From: Plantago ovata
Taxonomy: Eukaryota > Streptophyta > Magnoliopsida > Lamiales > Plantaginaceae
Assembly: GCA_028274465.1 (NCBI GenBank)
Contig: CM051458.1
Span: 20,475,566-20,539,565, forward strand
Direction: 5' to 3'
DNA length: 64,000 nt
Both the position numbers and the translations under genes were made by a program. Under the pieces are notes generated by a model. That model did no database searches and was not told the DNA's origin. It worked only from the letters and a program-made list of their open reading frames with translations. Of this stretch, positions 46,285 to 57,734 are shown one piece after another; position 1 is the stretch's first letter, and each line of letters opens with the position of its first letter.

Positions 46285-47157
46285 CTAGATGTTACCCCAT
46301 GGTTTGGCCTCGGTCGGCTGAGTATGCTGCTTGTGATTTATTGGGCCTCCTCTGTGAGCTTTATAGCGTGTCATCAGGTCTTCTGCTGGGTGCGGCAGTT
46401 CCATTTTTAGGCCGGACAGGAACAACTCCTCTATCAGAATCATCATTGCCCGTATGGCCTTCATTGTCACTACTGTCACCATCATCATCGCCAGTAGAGT
46501 TGCAGTGGCAGGTAGAATTCTCAAGATTAGCCGCCAATGTTATGGAATCCTCCATCTTGTAGCCCTCCAATAGGATGTGAACTGTTGAAGGGGAAAGGGC
46601 AGTGGTATCAGGACCTCCCCCTCCAACGTTTTACACCACGAGAAGGTTACAGTAGGCTGCTCGGATACTCAGAAGTCTTCTACCTTTTTCTCCAATTTCG
46701 ACCACATTCTCCACTGTTGCTCCGACCGATGTTCACTTTAGAGGCAGGCAAGGGGCGCCCCAACGAAGGACTGGGCACCCATGTCATTATGTTTTGGAAC
46801 CAAGCTAGCGCTTCGGAATCTTCTAGCAACTACGAACTCAAGATTGAATCCGTCGCGGCGAGAATGTCCCGGTGACTTCCAGTTCACTCGAACTTTGCAG
46901 TCCTCGTGATGGAGTGATGACGTAATAATGGTTTCTGTCCCTTCGGTGGTGCATGAATAGGCATAGGAGTCCTTACTCCAGGTGTACTCTAGCTCCTCCT
47001 CTTGGATAATCCACGACGTTGTTGCAAAACCCCTTGGCTCGAACGCACATCTAGCGAGATCACCTTCCTTGACATGGTTCTTCACAGCGATCATACGGGA
47101 ATGCTCCCTTCCCTTGGTATGGTACCTACAAACAGCGGTTAGCATCTCGTATGACAC
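46285..47157 (-). other. Unidentified ORF region in the Athila-like element
   Basis: An open frame at 47157-46738 contains RYHTKGREHSRMIAVKNH, WIIQEEELEYTWSKDSYAY and CKVRVNWKSPGHSRRDGFN. A second open frame at 46570-46361 is acidic (CNSTGDDDGDSSDNEGH). A splice-acceptor-like TGTTTGTAG precedes YHTKG (near 47127). I recognise no domain. The composition is not low in complexity, so this could be a captured host fragment or an env-position ORF. It is not reverse transcriptase, integrase or a known env. Confidence 0.4.
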
Positions 47158-48197
47158 AAAACAGACTCAAATATATGCTAGTGTAAAAGCGAAACACACA
47201 AGTGATAAAATCATCAATCGAGCTCCCAAACCGTAATGTCTAGCCTAGCTACTTCATCATGCAACATACTAATGTAACTACTACATGCAATACATCACAT
47301 CATGCTCTTACTAGACAACCAATATCCTTGATAACAAGGCTCAATTCATACCATAGCAGCAAAATATTTTACCAACATAAACCCTCATTCTCAACTAATA
47401 AGCATTCTATCGTCAAATCCACCAACATTACATCAATAAACACATTCATATGCAAGAAACCAAAGATAAAGACATATTGCAGAACAAGATATATCATCTA
47501 GTAGCAAAATACCCAAATCAACAATCCAAGCAAAATTGAGCATGCAATTGATAGTAAATAACATGTCTAATCACACAAACATCATACCCATGCATCAAAT
47601 AAGCATAATTGAAGCTCAAAATAGAAAACCCCCAAATTCGAAAATTAGGGTTCTAAGGATGATACCTCAGACCTGCAAATCTAACGAATTAGGATGAATC
47701 TGTTCGGATAGGATGATAGATCATGTAATAGGCTTCGAATTAAGCTAAAGAACACTCAATTTGGTCAAGAAATGAAGAAGTTATGAAGATTTAGAAGTAA
47801 AATCGCACTTTTCGGGTTTTTTGGGAGGATGGATGAAGAAGAATGAAAAAAATAAGGTTTTGGGGATGAAATCCGCGTTTTTGAAGTTCTGGGACCGTGG
47901 GGCGGTTCGCCCCACGTGCGGGGCGGTTCGCCCCGAGCTCCCCAATGCGGGGAGACGGTTCCCGTCGTCAGAAAATGCGGTTTTAATCCCCGAAACCATT
48001 TTTTTCAAAAAACCACTCGAAAAATCTCACTCAAACATAAGCATATACGACACAGACATGAACAAATTCACATATGAGAAGCAAATAGTTCAAGAATGAA
48101 TGCATGCAGAAAAGCAGTAAAGAAAGCGGTAAAAATTCCGGGTTGCCTCCCGGATAGCGTCATTGTTTAAATTCTTTGACTCGACTCCTGTCTGCGC

Positions 48198-48983
48198 CTA
48201 TCTCTTCTTTTTGCGGGTACTAGGCTTCCCCTTCATTGATCTTCTCTCCATGCCACGGACCTGTGAATAAGAAAGAATATAGGCTGCAAGACCACAGTAG
48301 TGAGTAGTAATATCAGGAGGTTCAGGTGGATCAGGTATGGCTTGCAACACGTGTTGCTTGCCGTTCACTTCGATGGTGCAAGTTCTTTTGTAGATATCCA
48401 TCACTGAGCGTAGTTTAGTCAAGAATGTTTGCCCTAAGAGTATGACATCCCCCGTCCCAGGTGCAGATGTCGGCATAACTACGAAATTGGTGTATATAGA
48501 TGCTTCACCAATCTTGACCAACACATTTTTCACGACGCCCTCGGGTCTCATAAAGGATCCATCCGCCAGTTGCACAATAGCACTTTGCTCAGATAGTTTT
48601 CCGATGTTGCTTTTTTCAAACACATTCAAAGGAATTATGTTTGAGTAGGATCCCGTGTCTAGTGTGGCACGGACATCTTCAAGCTCACCAATCCCTACAT
48701 TAACATCGAAACTTTTAGGGAGTGGTTCGGGATCCTCTTGCTCCTCATCACTTGTGTTAGAACCAAGGTCCTTCTTTTCTTCCTCAGCCAGTAGAAGTTC
48801 TTCCTTCATGCAACACTCACACCTAATAACCTTCCTAATGGTGATTTCGTCAGGTACATCACCAGCCAATGTAATGGCATTCGACTTCACAGTGCTGCTA
48901 GGCAGTTTGCCTTGTTCCCTACTTGCTCCTCGGTCGATCAACTCTTGCATCTTTTGATGGGCAAGCCTAGTGCTCTCTTCCAA
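48198..48983 (-). pseudogene. Athila-like retropepsin domain
   Basis: An open frame of 261 codons. A retroviral-type aspartic protease domain shows ATLDTGSYSNIIPLNVFEK, then DVILLGQTFL and SVMDIYKRTCTIEVNG. It ends in a basic tail (KGKPSTRKKKR) at the stop, with no reverse transcriptase behind it. An acidic stretch (EEEKKDLGSNTSDEEQEDPE) precedes the domain. It follows gag after a linker that holds breaks. Confidence 0.8.
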
Positions 48984-49440
48984 CCTATCGAGCCTTGCCC
49001 TAGTCTTCTAGGAGTCCTCTTCATAACGTTTGAGAAAACTTTGTGTGTGATCAACCATCTTCTGCAACTTCTCCATCAGTTGAGCCGACTTCGATTCTGT
49101 GGCTCTTTCGGAGCGGGGTTTTCACAGTGATCATTACCATAGTTCAGCCTACTACGGTCTTTGTTAGGTCCATAAGTTTGGTTATCCGGTGCATATCCTT
49201 GATTGTTACGGTATCCTCTTCTCCAAAATCCACCTCGAGGATTCCTACCCTCTTGTCCGTAGCTAACTTCTTGAGTGCCAAACTCCGTAGCAAAGGCTTC
49301 TTCTTCGCCTCCTCGAGCCCAGTTGCCATCATCGTATGCCAGCTCCGATCTACACATATGATCCCCATGCCCATAGTTCTTACATATTCAGCATAATTCG
49401 TTCGAAACAGTTGTTCCGGTGGCGCTCTTGAGGACTTGCT

Positions 49441-50349
49441 TCAATTCGTTGGTAAAGCACTCGAATTGATCCCCATTCCCCCTGTACATAGGGGCTTCTT
49501 GAGTCGGTGGAGCTTCAGGTCCACGTCTCCTAACCATTGCTCTTGGTCCTTGAACTGCGAACCCTTAGCAAGCCTTTTGAAAACAGCCCAGACGGCTTCT
49601 GGGGTTTCCTCCCAAATATTGCCTCGGCATTGGAAATCCACCACTTGTTGGTTCTCGAAGGTTAGTCCATTGTAGAAGTGTTGGACTAGGTCGGAAAGTT
49701 CAAAACCATGGTAAGGGCACTTGTTCGTGAGATCTTGGAACCTCTCGAACGCGGTGTAGATGGTCTCATCATAGTCCTGCTTGATTCCAGTGATTTGCGC
49801 CTTTAGCGCGGTAGTCAAGGTGTGAGGGAAGTATTTCTCCATGAAAGCTGAAAAAACCTTTTCCCAAGTGTCCAGCGAGCCTGCTGGAAGTGAACTCAGC
49901 CATGACTTGGCTCTGTCGCCAAGTCCCATAGCAAAAACCTTCATCCTTAACTCGTCCGTTGTTATGTCAGCTCCGGGTCGTGGGAGTTGATTGACGAAAT
50001 CATCGATATCGTGCAAGTACCCCATCACATCTTCCCTTGATAAGCCATAGAACCTTGGAAGTTGTTGGAATGCGTGGTTCTTGATCTCCAGATCTCGGGT
50101 TGCAGACGAAAGAACAATCGCCGGTCCCCTCATACGATCCTTGGTGGATTGTACCCATGCCTTCAGTGGTCTAGCTTCTGCCATTCCGTCGATTTCCTTG
50201 AAGAGACTAAGTAGAGATTCAGAGAAATCGGTTTCCTCTATTTCCTCTAGTGCTCGCCTTTCAAGTAGTCGCCTTCTTTGGTGGTAGACTCTGTCGATCT
50301 CAGCAATTGAATCAGCAAGCGGTGTACCTGCAGAACGCGTATGCGGCAT
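49441..50349 (-). pseudogene. Athila-like gag
   Basis: An open frame of 302 codons starting MPHTRSAGTPLAD, 150 bp downstream of the primer-binding site. The retrotransposon gag domain is plain: DDFVNQLPRPGADITTDELR, then LGDRAKSWLSSLPAGSLDTW and FMEKYFPHTLTTALKAQITG, then ERFQDLTNKCPYHGFELSDL. It matches the Athila/UBN-type gag region. It is followed by QVVDFQCRGNI, usual at the end of this domain. Confidence 0.88.
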
Positions 50350-50518
50350 ACACTATCTATAACAGACTAGGAAAGGTGATTAGAAACAGACTAGGAAAGC
50401 AGTATCAGAGAGAGATTAAAAAGGAAAACTAAAACTAATAGAATTAGGAATCTAAAGCTGTAAATATAAACAAATTAAACAGAAAAAAGGAGTATAGTCC
50501 CCGGCAACGGCGCCAATT

Positions 50519-51787
50519 TGATGAACGGAGATTTGTCAGGTCCCGGTTCAGTCAAATATATTTGTTATTTAGCCAAAGGCAATCCACAACTACAACGAAA
50601 ACCGTAGTGTAGCAGTAGAATGACTCGAGTGTCGTTCTCTCAGGACTATAACTTGCTTTATCTATTTAACAAGAGAATATAAAACAGCAGACAGATAGCA
50701 GAGGGGTTTCTAGCAGATAGTGGAGATTGGTGATAGTATGGTCCTTCTTAACATAACGGGTCGATAATCATGCATAAATTCCTCGGTCTTGCATAGAGAT
50801 CTTTGAATCAATCTAGTGTCCTGCTGCAAGTATTAAGCACTACGAAGATAATTGGTCTGACAAGTCAATCACGATTGTCCTATGTGTTCCGTAATTATTC
50901 AACACTACGAAGATAATTGGTCTGATGGTCGACAAGTGTCCAATTGTGCATAATAACCAATACAACATACGAGAATTTTGGTTACAACTGATCAACGAAA
51001 TAAAGCAATGACACGGAGTATAATGCGTGATATAACCATTAGCATGATTATCTTTCCTTCGCTAAGAATTCACATACTACCACCAATGATAAGTTTAGCT
51101 ACTCATAATAGGCATGCAATCAACAGAAATCATAGAAGAAAACATGTTGAAAGAATATAATAAAATAAGTAGAATAAAACTGTAAGATACAAAGTTACCG
51201 AAGGTTGTCAATCTCCGGATGATTGCGGTCCTACGAGCTCCAAACTGCTATGAAAAAGTATCCCCTAAGCTACAGAACTCCCAGGACAGGCCCCGGGAAG
51301 TTCCTACCTAAAACTATAGAGAGAGGTGAGAAAGTAGGTCTGGAAAGATATGATTTTCGGAGAAAAACTGAGCACTATATATAGGCCCGAAAAAACTACG
51401 GGGCGGTTCGCCCCATGGTGCGGCGGTTCGCCCCCCGGCTTTTTCGCGGAATTCCGCGTTTTTCGATGCGATTTTGGATTTCTTCACCTTTTCGGACTCG
51501 GTTTCTGACTTCTAGTGGCCTTCTAACCTCCAGATTCGGCCCCTAGACTTCAAATCCTATCCGGAAACCTTCAGATACTCCAAATAGGCTTCTGGAACAC
51601 CAATTCCTTGTCAACTTCAATATAATTGTCCGGAAATCTTCGAATTTCAACCAAAACCGGTAAAATAAAATCTAAAGGGAAACGTGACACTATTCTAATA
51701 AAATGTACTAAAATATAGCTAAATTAACATAGAGGATAGCTAAAATAGGTGAAAAAGACTCGAATGAAAGTGTAAAATACACATTCA
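50519..51787 (-). repeat. 5' LTR of the Athila-like element
   Basis: 1269 bp. On the minus strand it starts TGAATGTGTATTTTACAC and ends GTTCATCA beside the primer-binding site. A TATATATA stretch lies at about 51375-51382. Downstream of it (on the minus strand the upstream side) is the inverted GGGGCGGTTCGCCCC motif at 51400-51414. The motif is repeated imperfectly just after, and occurs twice more at 47899-47913 and 47920-47934. Confidence 0.75.
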
Positions 51788-52300
51788 TCAATCTCCTTGG
51801 AGGGGTTCTTTTGTCCCTAAAGGCATTTCTATGGTGTGGCTCCTTTTGGATGGTATTCTCTCATTCCTTTGGTCTTGCCTCTTCTGCTTCGGAGGATTAT
51901 TTTGACCTTGACTTTGTTGGTCCTTTGCCTTCGGAGCGGTCGGAGAAACGGTTCTCACTGGGATGGTTCTTCGGAACTCCTCTGCCGCCAAAAAGTTCTA
52001 GCATACTTGCTCTAGGTCTTTCTCGGTCTCCACATGGGACCTTGCTAGTTCGTCCCGAAGCTTCTCATTGGTGGTATTTCCATACAAGTATTCCTTTCGC
52101 TCCTTAGCTCCGTGAGTTTCTACTTGGTATGCCGTTTCATGAACCTTGTCAAGAATTCTCTCAAATCCTCCGACGGTCTTTGGACGATTTCGGCCAAGTA
52201 CTTGACTATTCTTTTCTTCCGAATCACTTTCTCAAATCTTTTGATGAATTGAGATGTGAGTTCCTTGTAGGACGTGATGGAGCCATTGTCCAAGTTAGAC
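51788..52300 (-). pseudogene. Tat gag fragment
   Basis: The minus-strand frames give a Tat-type gag tail: a Gln/Pro/Lys-rich stretch (KAKDQQSQGQNNPPKQKRQ) after AAEEFRRTIPVRT. Upstream there is a gag core around YLYGNTTNEKL. The DNA shares the CTTCGG and CCTCCG word use of the Tat pol region at 30-34 kb. It probably belongs to the same Tat element, separated from pol by the Tekay and Athila-like elements. It is broken. Confidence 0.55.
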
Positions 52301-54425
52301 TGATAGTGTATATGTCCTAGAGACAGTCTTTATTAAGGGAATACAACCCTTATTAAGGGCATATATGTACTATTGCACAGGTCAACGTAATATAATATAT
52401 GTTTGTTTGTTTGACTATTGAGTATCGCTTTCATATTTATATTACACCAGGCATACAACATGTCATATCTCTATTCCTGTCTGTATTGATATCAAACATG
52501 TCCCCTCGGATAGATGACCGATCACACAGATAGTGGGAGCTATGTGAGTTATCATCTATCCCAAACTCTCCCTAGTCGAGGTTCATCTCGGATGTGGGGG
52601 TCTGAATGAACCAGGTGAGACTAGTATGCGTGGAGGTTATACTTGTTAGAGCAAGTGTGAGCCGATCCCACGGCCACGGAACGGATTGTTGGACAATCAA
52701 GAAACGTTCCCATAACTCCGCATAGTTGTTCGAAGGAATGATTATCGAACAATGGAAGTACCCATCGGAAACTCCCATCGATGTATACTCTACATCGAAG
52801 TGTCTATGGGAATCGGAAAGTTGTCGAAGTGATGCCAGTCATCCTTTGGACTTACAGGACTTTATCATCACATTTGTTGCCCCATATCCTTGGTGGACCC
52901 ATCGATGTCAGCTCTGAATAAGCAGTTGACCCAAGACACGATCCAGGATTATGGCTACATACAAATGGGGATGATAAGTGATTCTGTGAAGGATTCATCT
53001 CTCATGTGTAGCACAGGAGAGCACTGCTCATAGTCGTTCATAGTTGTGATTGGTCAAACCGCTGGCCAGCGTATCAATATTATTATGATAGTCATAATAG
53101 ATATTGGATTCACCAAGCAACTCACTGAAGACGCCCGTGGATGTATTATTGGGATAGACACTTCATCGATCCTAGATGCATTCGAGTCAGTCAGATGAAG
53201 GGACGTTACCATCGCCGCGTTGAGTGCAACAGACTTCACAACGAAAGGGTTTGCTTTGAGAAACCTCTCAAACGTCCTCATGTATTAATATTGTAAATGG
53301 GACCGTCTAGGAATTCCATGTTGCCTAGTGTAGCACTTGCTTAATTAATACAATGAGGCCCTATGGGTCACACTATGTGGTGATCCAGCTAATCCGAATA
53401 TCCTTGAAGATGGAATCGCAATTAATTTAGAATTAATTGTGATTGATGAATTATGATTGATTTGGAATTAATTATAATTATTTGTGGCTCAATTAATGAT
53501 TTGGAACTGTTAATTGAATTGGTTGATTAATTGTATTTTATGTAAATACAATTAAAGATTATATTTTAGAAATATAATAGAGGTTAGATTTGAAAGGATA
53601 TGTTAATTTAGAATTAATATATGCACATGGGCAAAATCTACTTGGAGTTTGAATTGCCTTAGAATTATAAGTGGGTCCCAAAATCGTGACCCACCTGACC
53701 CCCCTTTGACGCGCGCGCAAGCAGTAGTAGTAGGGGAAGGAGTTCGACTCCTTCCTCTATTAGAAGTCAAGGGATAAGTTAGATTTTCCTGATTGAGTTT
53801 TAATTTGATTGGGAATGAATCTGGACTTGAATTGGTTTCCTTGTGCAATAAGAATTAGATTCTTATTCCTTTATGAAGTCTAATTGATTATTCTTTAGGC
53901 TTCTATTGACTACTATATATAGTAGACTATTAGAGAGCTTTTGACATGGTTGAATATATGGTTGATTGCAGATCATTCTGATTAACCGAATTCTTAGAGA
54001 ATTATTCTACCAGTTTTCTTAGAGAAAATAAAAGCTCTCCTCCCCTACACCTCTAGCCGCGCGCGCCACCCTCCAACAGGAGGAAAATTGCCGCCCCATC
54101 TTCTTGGCCACATAAAGAATATCCTAGCATTCTTTCCGATAAGCTGTTCATCCGTGGATACCAAGGTTGAGGTTCAAAGAGCTGGAAACTAACTTTTATT
54201 GTCTTGTAGATAATCAAAGTATTGCAGATATCTTCGACCTCGACGAAGGAGAAGATACACCGGATTATTACGAAGACTTGGAAGCTGCTTTGTAAGTAAG
54301 GTTAGTCTTCTAATTGACGTATTTAAATATATACGGCATATACATAATCAATTAACCTGTATGTTAAGAAAATTTTGAAATTCCGTTGCGTACCCTAGGG
54401 GTAACTCTGACCGTATTTTCTTACA
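52301..54425 (+). repeat. Angela LTR in plus orientation, 2.1 kb, no target duplication
   Basis: Starts TGATAGTGTATATGTCC (52301) and ends GTATTTTCTTACA (54425). The palindromic TATA region GACTACTATATATAGTAGAC is near 53908-53927. Flanks differ (TAGAC left, AGGAT right): Tat gag on the left and a copia integrase on the right. No primer-binding site follows. It is a solo LTR or a rearrangement product. Confidence 0.88.
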
Positions 54426-55118
54426 AGGATATCCCAAGAAGACACAAGGCATTGAACGAGGTTGCAATTTATGAATGGTAGTGGAGGGGATAAGAGGATA
54501 ACAAAGACAACCAAACACACGAAGATGAGAGTGTGATGGCGTACGATGATATAGGAGTTGAGCTGGGGAGGCATGATTTAACACTTTACTAGGTAAAATA
54601 TTAAGAAGATAGGTGGCCATTTGGAGAGCATGATGCCAAAAAGATGTAGGGACTGACGTATGAGTCAACAAAGTGGGAATGACATTATAAGAGAACGGAT
54701 TTACGTTCAGCCTTGCCATTCTAGAAGAGGTGTGAGGACAAGAGAAGCGAAAACTTATGCCATTTGATGCACATAAAGCACGAAAACGACCATTATCATA
54801 CTCCTCCCCCCATTATCACATTGGATAGCTTTTATGCGACGCTCAAATTGTGTAGAAATATGGTTTTGGAGAAGAACAAATTTATCATAGTCATCAGATT
54901 TGTGTGCTAGTGGAAAAGTCCACACAAAATTAGATAGTCATCCAAAAACAACACATAATAGCGATGACCTGAATCACTTAAAACTGAGATGTCCATAAAT
55001 CACTATGTAAAATATCAAAATCCAACAAAGTCGTATTCAAAGAAGAAGTAAAAGGCAATATCACATGTTTGCCAAGAATACAAGATTGACAAGAAGTAAC
55101 AGTGTAGGCTTAGTACAA
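54426..55118 (-). pseudogene. copia integrase fragment
   Basis: On the minus strand the frame at 54719-54430 reads PTSFWHHALQMATYLLNILP, then TPSHSHLRVFGCLCYP and CVFLGYP, typical of the copia integrase C-terminal part. The DNA further right is the preceding integrase core, out of frame in places. It is cut by the Angela LTR on the left and a scaffold gap on the right. Broken fossil, not Angela. Confidence 0.8.
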
Positions 55119-55218
55119 NNNNNNNNNNNNNNNNNNNNNNNNNNNNNNNNNNNNNNNNNNNNNNNNNNNNNNNNNNNNNNNNNNNNNNNNNNNNNNNNNN
55201 NNNNNNNNNNNNNNNNNN
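55119..55218. other. Scaffold gap, 100 N
   Basis: Third fixed-length gap, inside or at the edge of the copia fragment. Confidence 0.99.
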
Positions 55219-55406
55219 AATTGTCATATGTGAACTAATCGAACATAGTTCAAAGTACCAAAATGTAATTATGGTAAATTATGATTTTGCCCTTGTACTT
55301 CAATTGTCTTATAGAAGCATATCCAATGCCTAAAGCAATTGCATACATAACAAGAAGTTACTATGTGAGCTACCCAAGTGTAACTCAAACTGCCATTTGT
55401 TCATTT
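55219..55406. other. Short unassigned stretch
   Basis: AT-rich DNA between the gap and the CACTA-like end. No ORF or element is recognised. It may be the rest of the copia fragment. Confidence 0.4.
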
Positions 55407-55624
55407 CACTACACGAAAACAGCCATTTAGCGACGGAACATAAGCGACGGATGCTCCGTCGCTATTTAGCGATGGATCGCTACTAACAGCGACGGATGGA
55501 CACGAACCGCGCTCTAAGCTAGTTCGTGTCACGAACATCCAGTTCGTTTTTCCTTAAGAGACGGATAGGACTTATCCGTCGCTATATGAGCGACGGATAA
55601 ATTTATCCGTCGCTAAGTATGTTG
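55407..55624. mobile_element. CACTA (En/Spm)-type short element or end
   Basis: Starts CACTACACGAAAACAGCC, the usual plant CACTA terminus. It then carries at least six subterminal copies of GCGACGGA or its complement TCCGTCGC in both orientations, as expected for transposase binding sites. The right side (ATCCGTCGCTAAGTATGTTGTG) resembles the inverted end, but the last bases run into LTR sequence. It may be a MITE-sized derivative of about 218 bp or a truncated end. There is no coding capacity. Confidence 0.75.
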
Positions 55625-55668
55625 TGTAAGAAAATATGGTCAGAGTTGTAAGAAAATATGGTCAGAGT
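55625..55668. repeat. Tandem duplication of the Angela LTR tip, 2 x 22 bp
   Basis: TGTAAGAAAATATGGTCAGA plus GT occurs at 55625-55646 and again at 55647-55668. Only the second copy continues into the full LTR. The first abuts the CACTA-like end. Confidence 0.9.
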
Positions 55669-57720
55669 TACCCCTAGGGTACGCAGCGGAATTTCAAAAA
55701 TTTTCTTAACATACAGGTTAATTGATTATGCATATGTCGTATATATATAAACACGTCAATTAGAAGACTAACCTTACTTCCAAAGCAGCTTCCAAGTATT
55801 CGTAATAATCCGGTGTATCTCCTGCTTCGTCGAAGTCGAAGATATCTGCAATACTTGATTATCTGCAAGACAATAAAAGTTAGTTTCCAGCTCCTAGAAC
55901 CTCAACCTTGGTATCCACGGATGAACAGCCTATCGGAAAGAATGCTAGGATATTCTTTGTGTGAGCAAGAAGATGGGGCGGCGATTCCTCCGGCAGGTGG
56001 CGCGCGCGTGGGTGGCTAAGAGGAGGGGAGAGTTTTTATTTTCTCTAAGAAAACTGGGTAGAATGATTGTCAAAGTCTATGTCAAAAACTCTCTAATAGT
56101 CTACTATATATAGTAGTCAATAGAAGCCTAAAACATAAGCAATTAGACTTCGTAAAGGAATAAGAATCTAATTCTTATCGCACAAGGAAACCAATATCAA
56201 GTCTAGATTCATTCCCAATCAAATTAAAACTCAATGAGGAAAATCTAACTTATCCCTTGGACTTCTAATAGAGGAAGGAGTCGAACTCCTTCCCCTCATC
56301 CATCACTGCGCGCGCTCTCTCCCATGGACAGTAGGTGGGTCCCGATTTTGAGACCCACTTATAGTTCTAAGGCAATTCAAACTCCAAGTAGATTTTGCCA
56401 TGTGCATATGTTAATTCTAAATTAACATATCCTTTTTAATCAAACCTCCATTATATTTCCAAAATATAATCTTTAATTGTATTTACATAAAATACAATTA
56501 ATTAGCCAATTCAATTAATACTTCCAAATCATTAATTGAGCCACCAAATATTATAATTAATTCCAAGTCAATTATAATCCATCAATCACAATTAATTCCA
56601 AATTAATTGCGATTCCATCTTCAAGGATATTCTGATAGACTGAATCACCACATAGTGTGACCCATAGGGCCTCATCGTATTAAGCAAGTCCTAGACTAGG
56701 CAACATGAAATTCCTAGACGGTTCCATTTGCAATATTAATACGTGAAGACGTTTGAGAGGTTTCTCAAAGCTAACCCTTTCGTTGCGAAGCCTGTTGCGC
56801 TCAACGCGGCGATGGTAACGTCCCTTCATCTGACTTGCTCGAATGTATCTAGGATCGATGAAGTGTCTACCCCAATAATACATCCACGGGCGTCTTCTGT
56901 GAGTTGCATGGTGAATCCAATATCTATTATGACCATCATAATAATATTGATACGCTGGCCAGCGGTTTTACCATCACAACTATGAACGACTATGAGCAGT
57001 GCTCTCCTGTGCTACACTTGAGAGATGAATCCTTCACAGAATCACTTATCACCCCCATTTGTATGTAGCCATAATCCTGGATCGTGTCTTAGGTCAGCTG
57101 CTTATTCAGAGCTGACATCGACGGGTCCACCAAGGATATGGGGCAACAAATGTGATGATAAAGTCTTGTAAGTACAAAGGACGAATGACATCACTTCGAC
57201 AACTCACCGGTTCCATAGACACGTCGGTGTAGAGTATACATCGATGGGAGTGTCCGGTGGGTACTTCCATTGTTCGATAAAGCTTCTTCGAACAACTATG
57301 CGCAGTTATGGGAACGTTCCTTCATTGTCCAACAATCCGTTCCGTGGCCGTGGGATCGGCTCACACTTGCTCCAACAAGTATAACCTCCACGCATACTAG
57401 TCTTGTCAGGTTCATTCAGACCCCCACATCCGAGATGAACCACGACTAGGGAGAGTTTGGGATAGATGATAACTCACATAGCTCCCACTAACTGTATGAT
57501 CGGTCATCTATCCGAGGGGACATGTTCAATATCAATACAGACAGCAATAAAGATATGACATGCTGCAGCCTGGTGTAATATAAATATGAAAGCGATACTC
57601 AATAGTAAAATGCAACAAACATATATTATATTACGTTGACCTGTGTAATAGTACATATATGTCCTCTATAAGGGCACCATGCCCTTAGTAAGGACTGTCT
57701 CTAGGACATATACACTATCA
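55647..57720 (-). repeat. Angela 3' LTR, 2.07 kb
   Basis: Reverse complement of the 52301-54425 LTR with matching ends. It shares the TATA palindrome (about 56098-56118) and CGCGCG-rich stretch (about 56308). Confidence 0.9.
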
Positions 57721-57734
57721 ATCTCCCACTTGGA

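Larger units (their letters stand above)
45256..51787 (-). mobile_element. Athila-like gypsy element with gag and protease only, 3' LTR not seen
   Basis: On the minus strand: 5' LTR 51787-50519, then the primer-binding site TGGCGCCGTTGCCGGGGA (plus 50498-50515, Asp-tRNA type, classic for Athila). Then gag (50349-49441), a linker, a retropepsin-like domain (to 48198), and a long 3' stretch without reverse transcriptase or integrase. The 3' stretch reaches the Tekay LTR at 45255, where the 3' LTR would be expected. The GGGTTGCCTCCCGG motif at about 48142 is, from memory, common in this class of plant element. It lies between Tat protease and Tat gag. Probably non-autonomous and partly lost. Confidence 0.78.
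20153..52300 (-). mobile_element. Tat-lineage Ty3/gypsy element, heavily nested
   Basis: Backbone of the middle of the window. Reading on the minus strand: gag (51788-52300), protease to integrase (34643 down to 30574), antisense extra ORF (25555-29400), purine tract, 3' LTR (20153-21140). Its 5' LTR is not seen; the gag side ends at an Angela LTR. Four other elements lie inside: an Angela derivative, a TRIM, a Tekay element and an Athila-like element. It is a fossil with many breaks, older than its guests. The Tat assignment rests on the pol sequence and on the antisense ORF between pol and the 3' LTR, a known trait of this lineage. Confidence 0.7.

Noticed and set aside
53603-53848. Frame in the Angela LTR
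   Set aside because: LTR sequence without conserved protein; chance frame.
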